A DNA stretch of 64,000 nucleotides, from assembly GCF_050624435.1 (NCBI RefSeq), contig NC_134542.1, forward strand, positions 13,351,497-13,415,496. The letters are read 5' to 3'. Each line of letters opens with the position of its first letter. The stretch's first letter is position 1. The position numbers and the translations under genes are program-made. This DNA comes from Tenrec ecaudatus. Lineage: Eukaryota > Chordata > Mammalia > Afrosoricida > Tenrecidae. Below, piece by piece: positions 1-11,289 of this stretch. The notes beneath the pieces are model-generated. The model was not told the origin of the DNA. It saw only the letters and a list, made by a program, of their open reading frames with translations, and made no database searches.

Positions 1-682
1 ATTCAATAATTCACTGCCCTTGCACCCTAACTGTATTTACTGGTGTGGTCTTTCATGATTTAACCTGGCGAACAGATAAGAGATTCCAGTTGCCTTGGAA
101 CATTTCATAGAGGAAATTCATGGCTCTTTTCTTCAAAGTGGCTTGAGAGTCATTGGGCAGGTGACCAGTTCTCTGAATGATGGCCTGGCCATTGTCACAG
201 TACGAGTCTCTCAAATGCTTTCTGTGTCTCATTATTCTGACGAGTTAAAGAGAGCTAATCAGTTGACTACATGTGGATTACTAAATCCAAAGAAATATAT
301 CAGAGTAACTCTCTTTAATGCCTGCCAACAAGGAGCCTAAGAAGAAGCAGGTTTGCTTCCACTTACGTCTATTAGTCTTGATGCTGACCTAAGGTTTGGC
401 CTGTGCTTACTTGCACTCTGTCTTGCCATTTAGCAAGAAGTGAATGATTGGGCTTGAGCTCTTTCTCACAGTGGGCACCAGGGGGCGACGCTTGGAAGAG
501 TATAAGGAGCTCTCAGCATCTGACCAGAGGTGGTGTCTGCTCTTCCAGAGTTAGACGCTTTCAAGGAGCATAGCTTTTCATGTTTGAAATCCTTTCTTCA
601 TTGTTTCCCTCCCACTTGTCAGTCATTCATTTTTTTTCCAGCTAGAGGCAGTTACCTTGGCCTCTAGGAAGGTTTAACCCTC
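1..682. other. Unassigned single-copy sequence
   Basis: No repeat family, splice-bounded exon or RNA gene was recognised. An open frame of 81 codons at 95-340 has no recognisable protein features and is of a length expected by chance. Confidence 0.5.
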
Positions 683-1400
683 ACTAACTGCCATTAGATT
701 CCGACTCAGAGCAGCCTTACCGTAGAACTACTTACTCCCTAGGGTTCTGGGCCATCCATTGTGGTAGACGGGGTTCTCTAGAGAAACAAACTCAGAATGC
801 TAATATTTATATATAGATTTATACAGATAGATAGTTATGTAACATAAAAAAATATATACAGTTAATTAACTTATAAAGCAGTACAAATGGCTCAGAGAAA
901 CTCCCGTGAGACACTGGCAGTCCTTCTACTCTTGAGGGCCGCCGAGTAGTCCTCTGTAGAGCAATTCAGGCTATCCGGGCACAGGCAGCAAACAGCAAGG
1001 CAGGTCACCCACAGTCAGCCAGATGTCAGGGTCTGACGGTCCCCAGCTGAAATTCCAATGGTGTGGCGAAGCAGGTCTTGAAGGAACCTCAAATTACAGG
1101 ACACAGTCCACAGGTTAGATGTCCCACAGGTAGCATAGCTTGCAAATTGAGGCACAGAACAAGCAAGGCAGCCGCACACTGATCCGATGATCAAAGAGCG
1201 AGAGACAAGAAAGGCGAGGCTACGTGAGCCACTTATCTCTCCGCCCTTCAATTAAGCCCACATATGTATGTCGGCCAGGTTGGCACAATAAACCTCATCC
1301 ATCTTTATGGGAGCAAACAGCCTCATCTTGCTACCACAGAGTATTTGGTTCATTCAAACTGCAGGCTTTGCGATTAGCATCCCAGCCCCTGTCAGCGGAG
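683..1400 (-). repeat. AfroSINE, split by an LTR insertion
   Basis: Read on the minus strand, this is a tRNA-derived SINE of the afrotherian AfroSINE family. On the + strand one sees the typical reversed order: an 'attccgactcagagcag' block, then 'gcctcatcttgctaccacag', then the region of the Pol III B box and the tRNA-like head. The element is cut in two by the LTR at 760-1297. The left part is 683-759 and the right part resumes at 1298. The SINE was therefore in place before the LTR arrived. The far right end is diverged, so the outer boundary is approximate. Confidence 0.75.
760..1297 (-). mobile_element. Solo LTR, ERVL-MaLR-like (copy 1)
   Basis: A 538-bp block runs from TG to CA on the + strand and is flanked by a perfect 5-bp direct repeat, 'tccat' (755-759 and 1298-1302). 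TG...CA termini with a 5-bp duplication are the hallmark of an LTR, and 5 bp fits class III (ERVL/MaLR) integration. The + strand begins with 'tgtggtagacggggttctct' and carries 'gagaaacaaa' soon after. That end is also present in the blocks at 30803-31312 and 35681-36162. Orientation is inferred from the plan of MaLR LTRs, in which this end is the 3' end, so transcription would be on the minus strand. No internal viral genes are present. The exact family name is not certain. Confidence 0.75.
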
Positions 1401-1439
1401 CCAGCCCCTAACAAGTCATCACAGGTCTGTCAGGCACAA

Positions 1440-2080
1440 TTGTACAGCAGTGATAAGTAAAGATGATAGTAAGGTCATAGGGAATAAGAGAGCTAGAAGA
1501 GAGAATAAAATGAATGAGGAGTCAGGCATATGTTATGGTAGCGTGCTCACCTCAACTCCACCTGATGGTCCACGTGGAGATCCAGAGACCAGAGAGGAGC
1601 ATGAGGGAGACGGATTTATTTCTTTCCAAAGATTCTGTATCCTTGGGGAGTGGAAGCCCCCTGATTACAGATAAGGACCTAGATGACAGGAAGGGGTTGT
1701 AATAAAGGCAATACAGTAATGGGAGGGGAACGATCTAGGGGTGCATACGCAATAGGCAGAGGAAGGATCAGGGGTACACATGTGACACGATGGGAGGATC
1801 CTAGATTAAAGAAGGAGCGCAACCTTGATTGTCCTTGAGCTGGAGACTTGACTTATTCTAAGCTTTCTATGGAAAGGAATCCACTGCTCTTAACAGCAGG
1901 GAGTCAGCCCACCTATGGTGGGATAAACCATAGGGTCGGACTGCGCTGGATGGCTGAATGCCTTCAGGGAGAATATCTGACTTCTCACCACTTGCTGGCA
2001 AACAGCCTCTAAGATTTGGCATATCTTTGAGGGAGACAAAGCTGGGGAAAATTCTTCTTATATCCCACACTGAACCTAAC
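1440..2080. other. Unassigned, possibly old repeat
   Basis: A G- and A-rich stretch between two AfroSINEs. The short open frames at 1450-1674 and 1514-1702 have no protein features. It could be remnant LTR or internal retroviral sequence, but no termini or target duplications were found. Confidence 0.35.
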
Positions 2081-2081
2081 C

Positions 2082-2265
2082 CCCAGTGGCAGAGTGGCAC
2101 TGTGGCGTAAGCTTGAACTGAGAACTTTCCAGATCAAGGGTTCAAACCCACTAGCTCCTCCTCTGGAGAAAGATGAGACTGTCTGCTCCTGTCGAGACCC
2201 ACGGCTCTAGTACCCCTTGCAAGCAGTCCTGCTTAGATCTATAAGGACCCTAGGAGCTGCCGTGG
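2082..2265 (+). repeat. AfroSINE, degenerate
   Basis: The forward order is visible: 'ggcagagtggcactgtgg', a B-box-like 'ggttcaaaccc', then 'ggagaaagatgagactgtct'. The 3' half has decayed, so the copy is old. Confidence 0.6.
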
Positions 2266-2529
2266 TTTACTTGCTTGGTCCTTCCACAGCACTTTCAACA
2301 GGGAAATAGCTATTGTGGGAACTGTACTGTCTCTTGCTCTTCCACTTCCCACTTGTAGCACAGTCCTTGCACCTGGTCCACTCACTGCCATCTAGTCGAT
2401 GCCCACTGAACTCCTGTCATTTATGCTACTGGCATCCACTAGTTGGTTAAATATACATACCCTGAAAGTTTTTCATGACTACTATTCTATGATTTCCTAC
2501 AAAAAAAAAACAAATTAAAAGCCTACTGT

Positions 2530-2725
2530 TCTAGCTAGTCGGTTCCAATTCACAGGGACCCTGGAAGGCAGAGAAGGAAAGCTCCTTAAAGTTCCCAAGG
2601 CTGTAAAATCTCTTCAGAAGCAGCCTGCCTCCTCTGTCTCAAGTGGATTGGCGGGTGAGTTTAAGCTACCAAACCCTCAATGCGGAGCTGAAGTAGCCCT
2701 GCCCATCATAATGCGTGGCTCGGTG
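2530..2725 (-). repeat. AfroSINE, degenerate
   Basis: The reversed AfroSINE order begins with 'gtcggttccaattcacaggg' and continues through 'ccaaggctgtaaaatctctt'. The tRNA-like head is barely recognisable. Confidence 0.55.
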
Positions 2726-2729
2726 CCCC

Positions 2730-4147
2730 ATCGAGGGTTGCTAAGGGCTGGAATTGAATGGACCACAGTGAGTTTTGAGTTTTGTGCTGTTGGCACAACG
2801 CAGCGCTCTACCCTCCCCAGAAGTTAACTCATTCCCTGCTAAAGCAACACAGCCGTTTCTGGACTGAATGTTTTCTCTACCAATAATTAAAGCACTGTTC
2901 GGGCAGCCTTCCCCAAGGGAAAAATACTAAAAAATAGCTAGTTCCTGGAGTCAGAATTTTCAGCCCTTTTGTGCTGTGCTTTGTTTGTTTGTTGTTGTTT
3001 TAATTTTGTTTTCTTTTTTGACTTGCATACACTCCGGGCACTGGGAGCATATTGAAAATCCATTGATGTCCAAATGAGACTGCTAAGACTGCTATCCACA
3101 AGCTGTGGGCAGGAGGAATTAAAGACAATTCAGTTGAAAAGTGGGTTGTTTCTTCATGGTTAGAGCCCTCACCCTTCAGCCTTTCAAATGCGAAGAGCTC
3201 AGACCATCAGTTACTGGGAGCAACAGCATGCATGCTGTAACAAGGAGGTTAGTTGCTGACCTCCACCTTCTCAAAAGGGGAATGAGGAGGATCCCTGTCA
3301 GCATTAGCACCAGGGCCTTTCTGATAAAGGGGAGGTCAGATATGCCTCCATCCTTTTGTTTAATCAACTCTGATATCAACTGGCCCTCCCATGGACTCTA
3401 CTGCTCTACTGGGTTCAATATTCCATTACAGTGGTCATACAGAATCAATGACAATACTCAAGATTGTGGCGTTTGATGGAAACTAACAGATTACAGTTCA
3501 GGATCAGAAATGTTAAGAGTGCATTTCTTTTGTTCTTAGTGCCTTTTCTCAACCACGGCCACAGGCACACCTCACTGTGCTCCTGAGCCTCCAGGGGCAC
3601 ATTAGTCTTTGACTTGCTCTGTGACTGTTACAAGGTTTACTTAGAGCTGCCAATAAATTCCCAAAGGCATCTGACTCTGAAAGCTAGCCTCCTGCCTAAG
3701 CACACTGATCTCTACTTGCCCCTTGGGGCAGGAAACCCAGAGCTGCCTGATGACCCAGCTCTTGCTTCTGTAGCTCACTTCTTTGCCACTCCTTTCTGTC
3801 TCCTGGGTCAAAGAGGTCCGGTATGGGCTTCTCGGGGTCTTAAGGCTGTGTTCTACTTTGTGATGGTGGTAAGGTTCACCCATTCCTGCTTCTGCGATGG
3901 CTCATTTTATGTGTAACAGGATGGCAAAACTGACTAACTCACATCCATCCAGTTTTCATGCTCCTGCACAATTTTGGTTACAACCAAGTGATTTAACTGT
4001 CCCACGCGTAGTTCTAGGTGCCTGGAACTTCCAAAAGGTCCTGATAAGGTCCAATGCAGCTTTTCCTTGAATTTTAAAAAGGATTCATGGAACCCATAAG
4101 AAACTGCAATAGGAAGACTGCTGTTTCCCATGAAGTAAAACAGTAGT

Positions 4148-4150
<3 letters not shown>
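2730..4150. other. Unassigned sequence
   Basis: Single-copy-looking DNA. Open frames of about 100 codons at 3141-3476 and 3614-3916 (+) lack splice-bounded structure and recognisable domains. T-rich patches near 2985-3020 may be decayed retroposon tails. Confidence 0.45.

Positions 4151-4185
<35 letters not shown>
4151..4185. repeat. (GT)n microsatellite
   Basis: About 17 perfect GT units. Confidence 0.98.
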
Positions 4186-4186
<1 letters not shown>

Positions 4187-4597
4187 CTGGTCCCTAATGC
4201 TATTTTACAAATCATAGGCTAAAGACTTTGGAGCTTCAAATGAACGCACCATGACTCCTTTTAGGTCTAGCTGTATTTTGGGGTAAAATATTTATAAATT
4301 TATATGTCACGCTTATCTTTTGATGCAGACGAATTTTCCAATGAAAAACTCCCTGTCAGCTCCACAGTCACTGCCTCTGAGCCTGCTGAGATCATGCAGG
4401 ACTCAGCTTGAAGGAGGATCTGCTGGAAGCTGCTAACAGCCACACCATCAAGCTTACACTCCATCCCTGAGCTTAGACTCCCGGGTAGTGCGCATCGACT
4501 CGTGCTTGGTTACTCTTTGAAAGGTCCAAATTCGTGCAGAGGGTTCTGGGAAGAGATGCCTAGTGATCTGCTTCCATGGTGATGTCTCAAAGTACCC

Positions 4598-4770
4598 GAT
4601 GCACTGCCAACGAGTACACTACCACTCGTAGCAAACCCCCGTGGGGTTTGAGGACGGGCGATCTTTACTTGGGAATAAAGCCTCATCTTTCGCCCAAGAA
4701 GTAGCCGGTAGATTTCAACCAGCGACCTTGTGATTAGCAGCTCAGTGCTTACCTGGCAGTGTCCCTAACG
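4598..4770 (-). repeat. AfroSINE
   Basis: The reversed order includes 'aagcctcatctttcgcccaa' and 'gcgaccttgtgattagcagc', the latter being the tRNA-like head read backwards. The 3' end of the element is diverged. Confidence 0.7.
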
Positions 4771-4939
4771 GTTCCTTCAGCCATCGAATGGCCTCTGAAA
4801 TGAAGTTCTTCCCAGAAACACATGGGGTTGCCATGAGTTGGGATGCCCTTGACAGTAACATTGATTAATTTGGTTGGTTGATTGGTGTACTTGTTTGTAG
4901 CATTTAGCATGTAACTATTGATGGTTTCTGCCGCATACT

Positions 4940-5135
4940 GGGCTCTGGCGGCCCAGTAGGTTAAGAGGTGAGCTGCTAACTGGAAGGTCTAGTGATTCAA
5001 ACCCACTAGCCGCTCTGAGGGAGAAAGACGAGGCTGTTTGCTCCTACAAAAATTAACAACCTCAGAAACTTTATAGAGTAATTTTACTGTCTTAGAGGGT
5101 CAGAATCCACTGATTGGCATTTTGGGTGGCAGGGT
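4940..5135 (+). repeat. AfroSINE
   Basis: The copy carries 'ggttaagaggtgagctgcta', a B-box region 'gattcaaaccc', 'gggagaaagacgaggctgtt' and the tail block around 'gtcagaatccactgattggc'. Confidence 0.8.
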
Positions 5136-5139
5136 AAGC

Positions 5140-6263
5140 TGCATACTGCCCGGTTACTGCTATCAGGTTGGGGTCCTGGGATAGTCACTTCTCTGTTTGT
5201 TTGGAATGAAGGGCATGAAACCCAGCAATATTTGTTTTAAAGGAACACACACACAATTATGGATAATATTCTCTCAAGAAGGAAGTACATTTTATTAGTG
5301 GTTTTTATAGAATTGTAAACTCCAAAGGACTAAGGCCTTCCTGTCTTGTGTCCATTCCTATAACCTCAGGGACTAGCATGGTGCCCACAGCAACGACACA
5401 TGGACCAGCACTCGGGAGAGGTTCCTTATGTGAGGAAAACAAGCACAGGAGAAGGCAGCTGACAAGAGGCAAAGAGGGAGGGGTGTAAACGCACATTAAC
5501 AGCCGGACTACTTCGGGGTCACCGCCGTCTTTGTTTCCAGGGACAATCAGCAGTGGCTGGTTGGTGGCCGTGGCTGGAGTGCAGTGTGGGCTGGCGCTGG
5601 GCCGAGCGAGTGGGAGGATAGGAAGGACGAGGTAGCCTGGAGATGAGCCTCGCCTGCCGTCATGTGCCTGTGAGGGATGAGGAGAGTGCTATACCTATAG
5701 AAAGGTCAGGGTCAGGAGGTTTTATTTTTCTTTATTTGTTTTATCTTGAGAGAGGCTTTCATGCTGCTGAGGAAAAAGAGCCAGGAAAGGAAAGAGAAAT
5801 GATTGGTGGAGAGCCAAGCCTGGGTGGGAGAGGGATGTAAGCAAATATTTAAAAAGAACAACAGAAATACAAATAAGCCAAGGCATGGGAGCTCAGAAAA
5901 CAAAAACAGATGCTTCTGAATACTTTAATGTTTGCTTTCTACTTAGCTATTGACCTGTGCTCAGTTTCTAACGCTTCATCACTGACAAACAGGAATACCT
6001 GCAGACTTCTAAGCAAATATGAGAAAATGTATCATGGATATCATTCTAATCTCTCTACCCAACCTCTCCTTGGGTAGATTGGCATTTTTCTGAGCATCTC
6101 TGGGTAGTTCTTGGATCCTGAGAGGGAATGTACTAAGAACTGGAGATTGCAGGGAGGAGAGGCGATCAGGAGGCCTCGGAGATGAGAGGGCACAGGACTT
6201 GACAGTGCTTCAAACACGCATCGGGGGCGCAAAGAGCGAGGACAGCTGGGACAAGGTGTTTGG
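5140..6263. other. Unassigned sequence
   Basis: No recognised feature. AATAAA-like and A-rich patches near 5850-5910 are not attached to a recognisable retroposon. Confidence 0.45.
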
Positions 6264-6830
6264 GTAAATGTGCCTGCACACACACATATACATGAATGCA
6301 TTCACAACATATATGTACATAGATGTTCAAGCACACATATATAAGCATGCACTTAAGTTCACAGTAAAATAAAAGTGCATACTTTCACACACACACCTAG
6401 ATATGGATGTTGCATACATGATATCACACATTCACATATAAAGTCAACTGCACATTCACACAACATGTGTGTGCATGCATACACACATGTGGACACATAC
6501 AGATGTGTTCAGTGTGTATGTGTACATGTGTGCCTATATGGACACATTCACATATATGCATACTTGTACACATGTGTGCAGAAATACACAATGCATATGT
6601 TGATATACACATTCATGTATGTTCAAACATATATATGAGTGAGAGTCAAAAAGTTAATGGGAAAATTGAATTAAAAGACAATGGGAATTTTTCACAAACT
6701 TTTTGAAGCCCACACATTACACATGCACATGTCACATCGATGTATGCAGACACATCCAGCTTGCTCCTCTGTACATTCACTTAGACATGCATCTCACATG
6801 CATATGTGCACACACACATCCTGCTTGCCC
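6264..6830. repeat. Cryptic CA/TG-rich low-complexity tract
   Basis: Many imperfect CACACA, CATATA and TGTGTG runs alternate with ATG-rich spacers, without a fixed period. Open frames here (for example 6375-6638, rich in Cys, His and Tyr) are artefacts of the repeat. The tract is interrupted by the MITE at 6636-6717. Confidence 0.75.
6636..6717. mobile_element. Short palindromic mariner-like MITE
   Basis: An 82-bp element flanked by TA on both sides (6634-6635 and 6718-6719). The left arm contains 'tcaaaaagttaatgggaaaa' and the right arm 'tttttcacaaactttttga', which are imperfect inverted repeats. TA duplication with terminal inverted repeats fits the Tc1/mariner class. A second copy at about 30750-31358 has the same arms but is split by an LTR, so this copy gives a near-empty-site reference for that insertion. 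The family name was not assigned. Confidence 0.6.
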
Positions 6831-7404
6831 TTCTGCTGTTCCCTTGGGTCATACACTAGTTTGGGACCCCTTTCTGGCAAGGATGGTCTTTTTAAGTCCG
6901 CCCTTGACTCTTCCTAACTTCCTGAACTTCAGTTCTTTGCTCATCAGTGCTGAGATTGCCAGTCTAGGACATCTGCCATTGGGCTTTTCAAGCGCCCTCA
7001 AAAGGCACTGCTCTCCGACTCCTCTCCTCCTGTCCGCGGGCAGCCTGTGTGCGTGAGCTGTGCTTGTCACCACTTACGTCTGGGTGTGAGCTGCAGGAAG
7101 AAGGCAGCCAAGGCGGCCCCAGGTCCAAGGAAATGGTACAGCAATGAAAAGAAATGGGGCCATTGAAAGCAAGCACTAGTTTAAAGAAGGAAGGCCCGGA
7201 GGATTTGGTTAGCTTTGGCTGGGAGCAGACTACCCAGGTAGACACGTGGGAATGTGTGCTAAGGTTGAGGAGAGATGTGGAAGCTGTGTCCCTGGGAGGC
7301 CATGAACAATGGGCTGGGTCTGCCCCGCCTCTTTCTTCTCCCTAATCTGAAGACAGCATGGCCGATGCCATGTCTAATCTACTTCCTGATCCTTATTCAG
7401 CTCC
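6831..7404. other. Unassigned sequence
   Basis: Overlapping open frames of up to 117 codons lie on both strands. None shows a coherent domain or splice signals. Confidence 0.4.
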
Positions 7405-7412
7405 TTCTAGGA

Positions 7413-7601
7413 CAGCGGTTCACAACCTGTGGGTCACGACCCCTTTTGGGGACCCCTTCACAGGGGTCGCCCGATTCATAACAGTAGCAAAATTAGAGTT
7501 ATAAAGTAGCAACAAAAATAATTTTGTGGTTGGGGGGGGGTCACCACAACATGAGGAACTGTATTCAAGGGTCACGGCATTAGGAAGGTTGAGAACCACT
7601 G
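7413..7601 (+). mobile_element. SPIN-type non-autonomous hAT transposon
   Basis: A 189-bp element with matching termini: it opens with 'cagcggttcacaacctgtgg' and closes with 'ggttgagaaccactg', an imperfect inverted repeat. Inside are 'ggggtcgcccgattcataac', 'agtagcaaaattagagttat' and 'caccacaacatgaggaactg'. I recognise these as the core of the SPIN (Space Invader) MITE. Flanking 8-mers 7405-7412 (ttctagga) and 7602-7609 (ctgtagga) match at 6 of 8 positions with a CTAG-like centre, as expected of hAT target duplications. The copy has no transposase. It appears shorter than the full consensus I recall, so an internal deletion is likely. Confidence 0.85.
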
Positions 7602-7904
7602 CTGTAGGACCACATCTTGACCTTGACTCTCATCCTGCTTCTGCACACCGTGCTCCATCAGTCCTGATAATTTTCTTAATGCGCCCTTGCTGTATGAGGC
7701 CTGCCTGCACCCCCTTCCACCTCACATGTAATATCCCTGCAATCTTGGCCAATTTTTATGTTGAACAAAATCTGAAAACTGATCAGGCTTCATATGATTG
7801 CAGACCCCTTGACTATTAAGTCCTGTCCAAGTGGTTAACATTCACTGACCACCCAATATCAAATACTGACTCGGTGATTTGACAAGAAATACCTTATTTG
7901 GTTA

Positions 7905-8050
7905 TCATCAAGGGCTCAAGTAGAGGGAAAATGCTTTGAGAACGATGATGGCAACATATGTACAAATGTGCTTGACACAATGTATGCAATGTGGTAAGAG
8001 CTGTGAGAGTCCCTAATAAAAGTATTTAATTAAAATTTTTTTAAAAAATT
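7905..8050 (+). repeat. Retroposon 3' end, diverged copy
   Basis: The copy shares 'acaaatgtgcttgacacaat', '...taagagctgtgagagtccctaataaaa' and an A/T-rich tail with the better-preserved copies at 14907-15464, 23478-23901 and 35374-35675. Only about the last 145 bp are present and they are diverged, so this is an older member or a related LINE-1-type 3' end. Confidence 0.65.
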
Positions 8051-8221
8051 ACTGTTACTAGGATGACCATGCACCCGCTTATGACCATGCCCTGTTTATG
8101 CCTATTATTTTAAGATAATTTTGAATGACAATCTTATTGAAAGAGTTCTGTCCAGAGCATTGATTAGACAGCCATCTGCACTGTTACTAAGGGACTCTAG
8201 GCAATACTAAACAATTTGTAC

Positions 8222-8390
8222 TCAACGGCTAACTTATTGGCCGGTGGTTCACATCTGCCCAGCAGTCCCACCAAAGGAAAGAGTCGGTCGGTCACCTGCT
8301 TCCTTGAAGATAAAGCCCAGCAAACCCATGGAGCATGCCTCCCTGTGAGACCGGGGGTGAGTGTGAGTTGGAAGGGACTTGTTGGTGGCT
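8222..8390 (+). repeat. AfroSINE, degenerate
   Basis: A weak match: 'gccggtggttcacatctgcc', then 'aaggaaagagtcggtcggtc' and 'tgagtgtgagttggaaggga'. It is recognisable only by the order of its blocks. Confidence 0.4.
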
Positions 8391-8407
8391 GACAAGAGCA
8401 AGGAGCA

Positions 8408-8525
8408 GGAATTTACTGTCCTCATTTTAGATTTGAGTCACGTGGAGGATAAAGCCCCTTTTCCATTATCACAAGGCTGATACATGACTGAGCCAGGACT
8501 TTTAGACCCGAATGCCTGAGCATGT
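8408..8525 (+). repeat. MIR SINE fragment
   Basis: The central MIR pattern is visible as 'ctcattttagatttgagtca' followed by 'cacaaggctgatacatgact' and 'gagccaggactt'. MIR is an ancient mammal-wide SINE. Confidence 0.5.
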
Positions 8526-8529
8526 CCCC

Positions 8530-9619
8530 ATTATGCTTAGATTCCTGTTCCCGTGTTCTCTCCGAGGTTACAGTTCGTACAGGTGCCTGGCGTCTTAGGG
8601 TTCACTTCTATTAGCCATCAGTCTCTCGAATTTTGTGTCACGCCAGCAGCTTATTCCCTTTCTTGGTGACTACCCTTTCCCCAAGTGGCCCCCCGGCCCC
8701 ACTGTGCCTTACTGGGGAACCCGGACAGAGGGTGAGTTTTAGGCATGGCTGTCAGGAGGAGCAAAAGAGAAACGTGGCTGGAGCGGTTCAGAGATTTCAG
8801 AGAATTGCATTTTTAGAGACAGAAGACTTGAACTTCCGTAGAAGTTGAACTGTTAGAAAGACTTAGCAAGGTTTTTGTTGATGAGGAATTGTTTGGCCAA
8901 CTGGTGCACTAGTCATTTATTTTGGACCATTTACCCATCAGAGTGATTGTGTAGTTGGGTAGGTGGAGGGACACGGAGGAAAGCCTAAGAACTGTTCATT
9001 GGACTACATAGAAGTCCATACAACCCAAATTAGTAGATTTAGATTTTATAAAAAATGAATTGACGAAATCAGTAGTAGTATTTTTGTGCTGAGGAAAACT
9101 TCGGGTCAAGGGAATGAGAAAAGCATATTAAACGTTCTCCAAGTTTGTCCAACAACTTTTTTTCCAAAATGGGGGGAAAAAGTAAAAAATTCAACAATGG
9201 TTACTTCTCACATCTTGATAACAAAGACAATTACTGCGGTTCACATAGTTAACCATCCCTTTGTCACCCATGTGACCATTGTCACTTCCTCTCTAACTAA
9301 AAGCAGTGTGCCAGCACTCCACTGGGATCTCACCCCCTTGCCGGGGCTTGTCAGCTCTCCTTCAATGGAAAGAGGTAGACACTGGAAACCAGGGCTGTAA
9401 ATGAATCTGAGGTGATCTCATATTGTGTAGCCTTGTTCCAAATGAGCTGTCGACACACTTCATCTCTATTACATCCCGCAGCTTGGGAACCCAGCATTGA
9501 CCGAGACCCAACTGGGAAATCATGATTTTTAAACCATGTGCCCCAGCCCTTGATGACTCCTCCCTTGGCGCAGAGGAGTGGCTCCCAACTTGGCGAGGGA
9601 ATGGAATAGCTACTGTGCC

Positions 9620-9622
<3 letters not shown>
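8530..9622. other. Unassigned sequence
   Basis: No repeat or exon was recognised. The 104-codon frame at 9086-9400 has no visible domain. Confidence 0.45.

Positions 9623-9660
<38 letters not shown>
9623..9660. repeat. (GT)n microsatellite
   Basis: Nineteen perfect GT units. Confidence 0.98.
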
Positions 9661-9662
<2 letters not shown>

Positions 9663-10179
9663 CAAAGAACAACAAAGTCATTCCTGGACAACATTTGAAT
9701 GGCCAATCTCATTGGACACCTTAAGTAAGAAGCTTATAGCGGCACGGCTTCCAACTTCCTGACCCACGAACACTGAGAGATAATAAATGTTTACTTTTAT
9801 GGAAAACCATGGCCCTTTGGGAAAGTGTTGAGCTACTCAGCAACCGGCAGCAGCACAGATTTGCGTACACAGTTTGTGGGTGCAAACTTGCTCTGGCGGT
9901 CAGAAGGAGCCGATGGTGTGCAGAAGACTGACATATCAGAGAGGTCCTAGACTTGTCCATCATGATGAACATGTCTTTTCAGACTCGGGACTAACTAACA
10001 TCTCTGAATGACCTCTTTCTAAGAGGACCTCAACAAATAATGATTATCTGCCAAATTACATTAATATGGAAGATTCTAGAGAGAAGCTATCTTCTGTGTG
10101 GGGCTATTCTACAGCGAATAAGCTGTAAGAGAAAATAAATGGAGTTGTTCCCATCAATAATAATTCCACTTTTGGGAGT
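9661..10179. other. Unassigned sequence
   Basis: Nothing recognisable was found on either strand. Confidence 0.45.
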
Positions 10180-10500
10180 GGGGAATAGTACTTGGCACTT
10201 AGTGATTACTGAGTAGTGTGTGGGCCATGCTAAGCTGCCCACGTGTATTACCCCATTTAATTATCATATTAACTACCTGAGGCAAGCATCCCACTATGCT
10301 GTTCCCTTATTCCTGACACACAGACACTGCGAGGTCATACATGTTTATATTTGTTGAAATCACTGCCTTTGGGGTGTTCTGCTACTCATCTGTCTGTGCT
10401 ACCCTTCTCCTCCTCTCTGTTGGGTGAGGACCTGAGAGGACTTCAGGGGCTTACTGAAGATTACAAAGCTAGTAAAAGGCACATTTTATTATCTAACCCA
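10180..10500 (+). repeat. MIR SINE
   Basis: The MIR core is seen at 'gtattaccccatttaattat'. The downstream block 'ctgagaggacttcaggggct' with 'acaaagctagtaaaaggcac' matches the MIR 'gagaggttaag...acagctagtaagtggc' pattern. An insertion separates the two parts. Confidence 0.6.
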
Positions 10501-10591
10501 AGCTGAAGAATTCTTGAGCCTGTCTTGGCTAACACACACATTTCCTCTGACTATCGGCTTCAATGTCTACATCATGATATAAATGGACAAA

Positions 10592-10858
10592 ACCCAACCC
10601 AAACTCGTTGCCTTCAAGTCTATTCTGACCCACCTCCCAAGAAACCTAAAACCTAAAACCAAAAACTGCCATTGAGTCAATTCCAACGTACAGCGACCCT
10701 ATTGCCCAGGGTAGAACTGCCCCTGCGGGTTTCCGAGACTGTAACTATCTACAGGGGTAGAAAGCCTCATCTTCCTCCTGCAGAGCAGCCGGTGGTCTCG
10801 AGTTGCTGACCTTGCAATTAGCAGCCCAACTCATAACCACTATGCCACCAGGGCTCCT
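10592..10858 (-). repeat. AfroSINE, well preserved, with partial duplicate
   Basis: The reversed AfroSINE is nearly complete from 'aactgccattgagtcaattc' (about 10665) to 'cactatgccaccagggctcc'. Just before it, 'actcgttgccttcaagtcta' (about 10602) is the start of a second copy, separated by an A-rich 'aaacctaaaacctaaaacc' spacer. Confidence 0.85.
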
Positions 10859-10859
10859 T

Positions 10860-10972
10860 TGCTGATTCAGAGTGACCCCCTATAGCAACCCAATAGAGAG
10901 CTTCCGAGACAGTAAATCATGATGGCAGCAGGTATTTCCTCTTTCTCCAGCAGGTCGGCAGGTGGTTGAATC
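10860..10972 (-). repeat. AfroSINE fragment
   Basis: A truncated reversed copy, 'cagagtgaccccctatagca' followed by 'gagcttccgagacagtaaat' and 'cagcaggtcggcaggtgg'. It directly abuts the previous copy. Confidence 0.65.
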
Positions 10973-11289
10973 ACTGCCCTTGTCAGCAGAAGCCCCACAC
11001 TTACCCCACAGCCCCCACACTGCCTTTTATCTACCGACAGATTTGTTTTAACAAAATAGCTCTCCCTCAGAAAAATCCTTTACAAAATGATCTGAAATGG
11101 TGCGACTTTATTCGTAAAACGAAAGGATTAGGGTTCATGTTCATAGGCGATTCCTTCTCCTCCCCTGTGGGGTGAGGATCTTCAATGAGATCTAATTAAG
11201 GCATTTGGCATTGGAACCAATGCATGTGAATTAAGATACTTTGCGTGTGAGTCCACACATTTGAATTAAGGTGCTGGCACAGAATATTG

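Noticed and set aside
3934..4215. Minus-strand frame with a Thr-His run
   Set aside because: Driven by the (GT)n microsatellite, with no splice or start context.
6375..6706. Cys/His-rich frames resembling small zinc-binding proteins
   Set aside because: They arise from alternating CA/TG low-complexity sequence. The Cys and His residues are not spaced as in any zinc-finger pattern.
9351..9712. Two minus-strand frames of 104 and 116 codons
   Set aside because: Both run through the (GT)n tract and have no domain.
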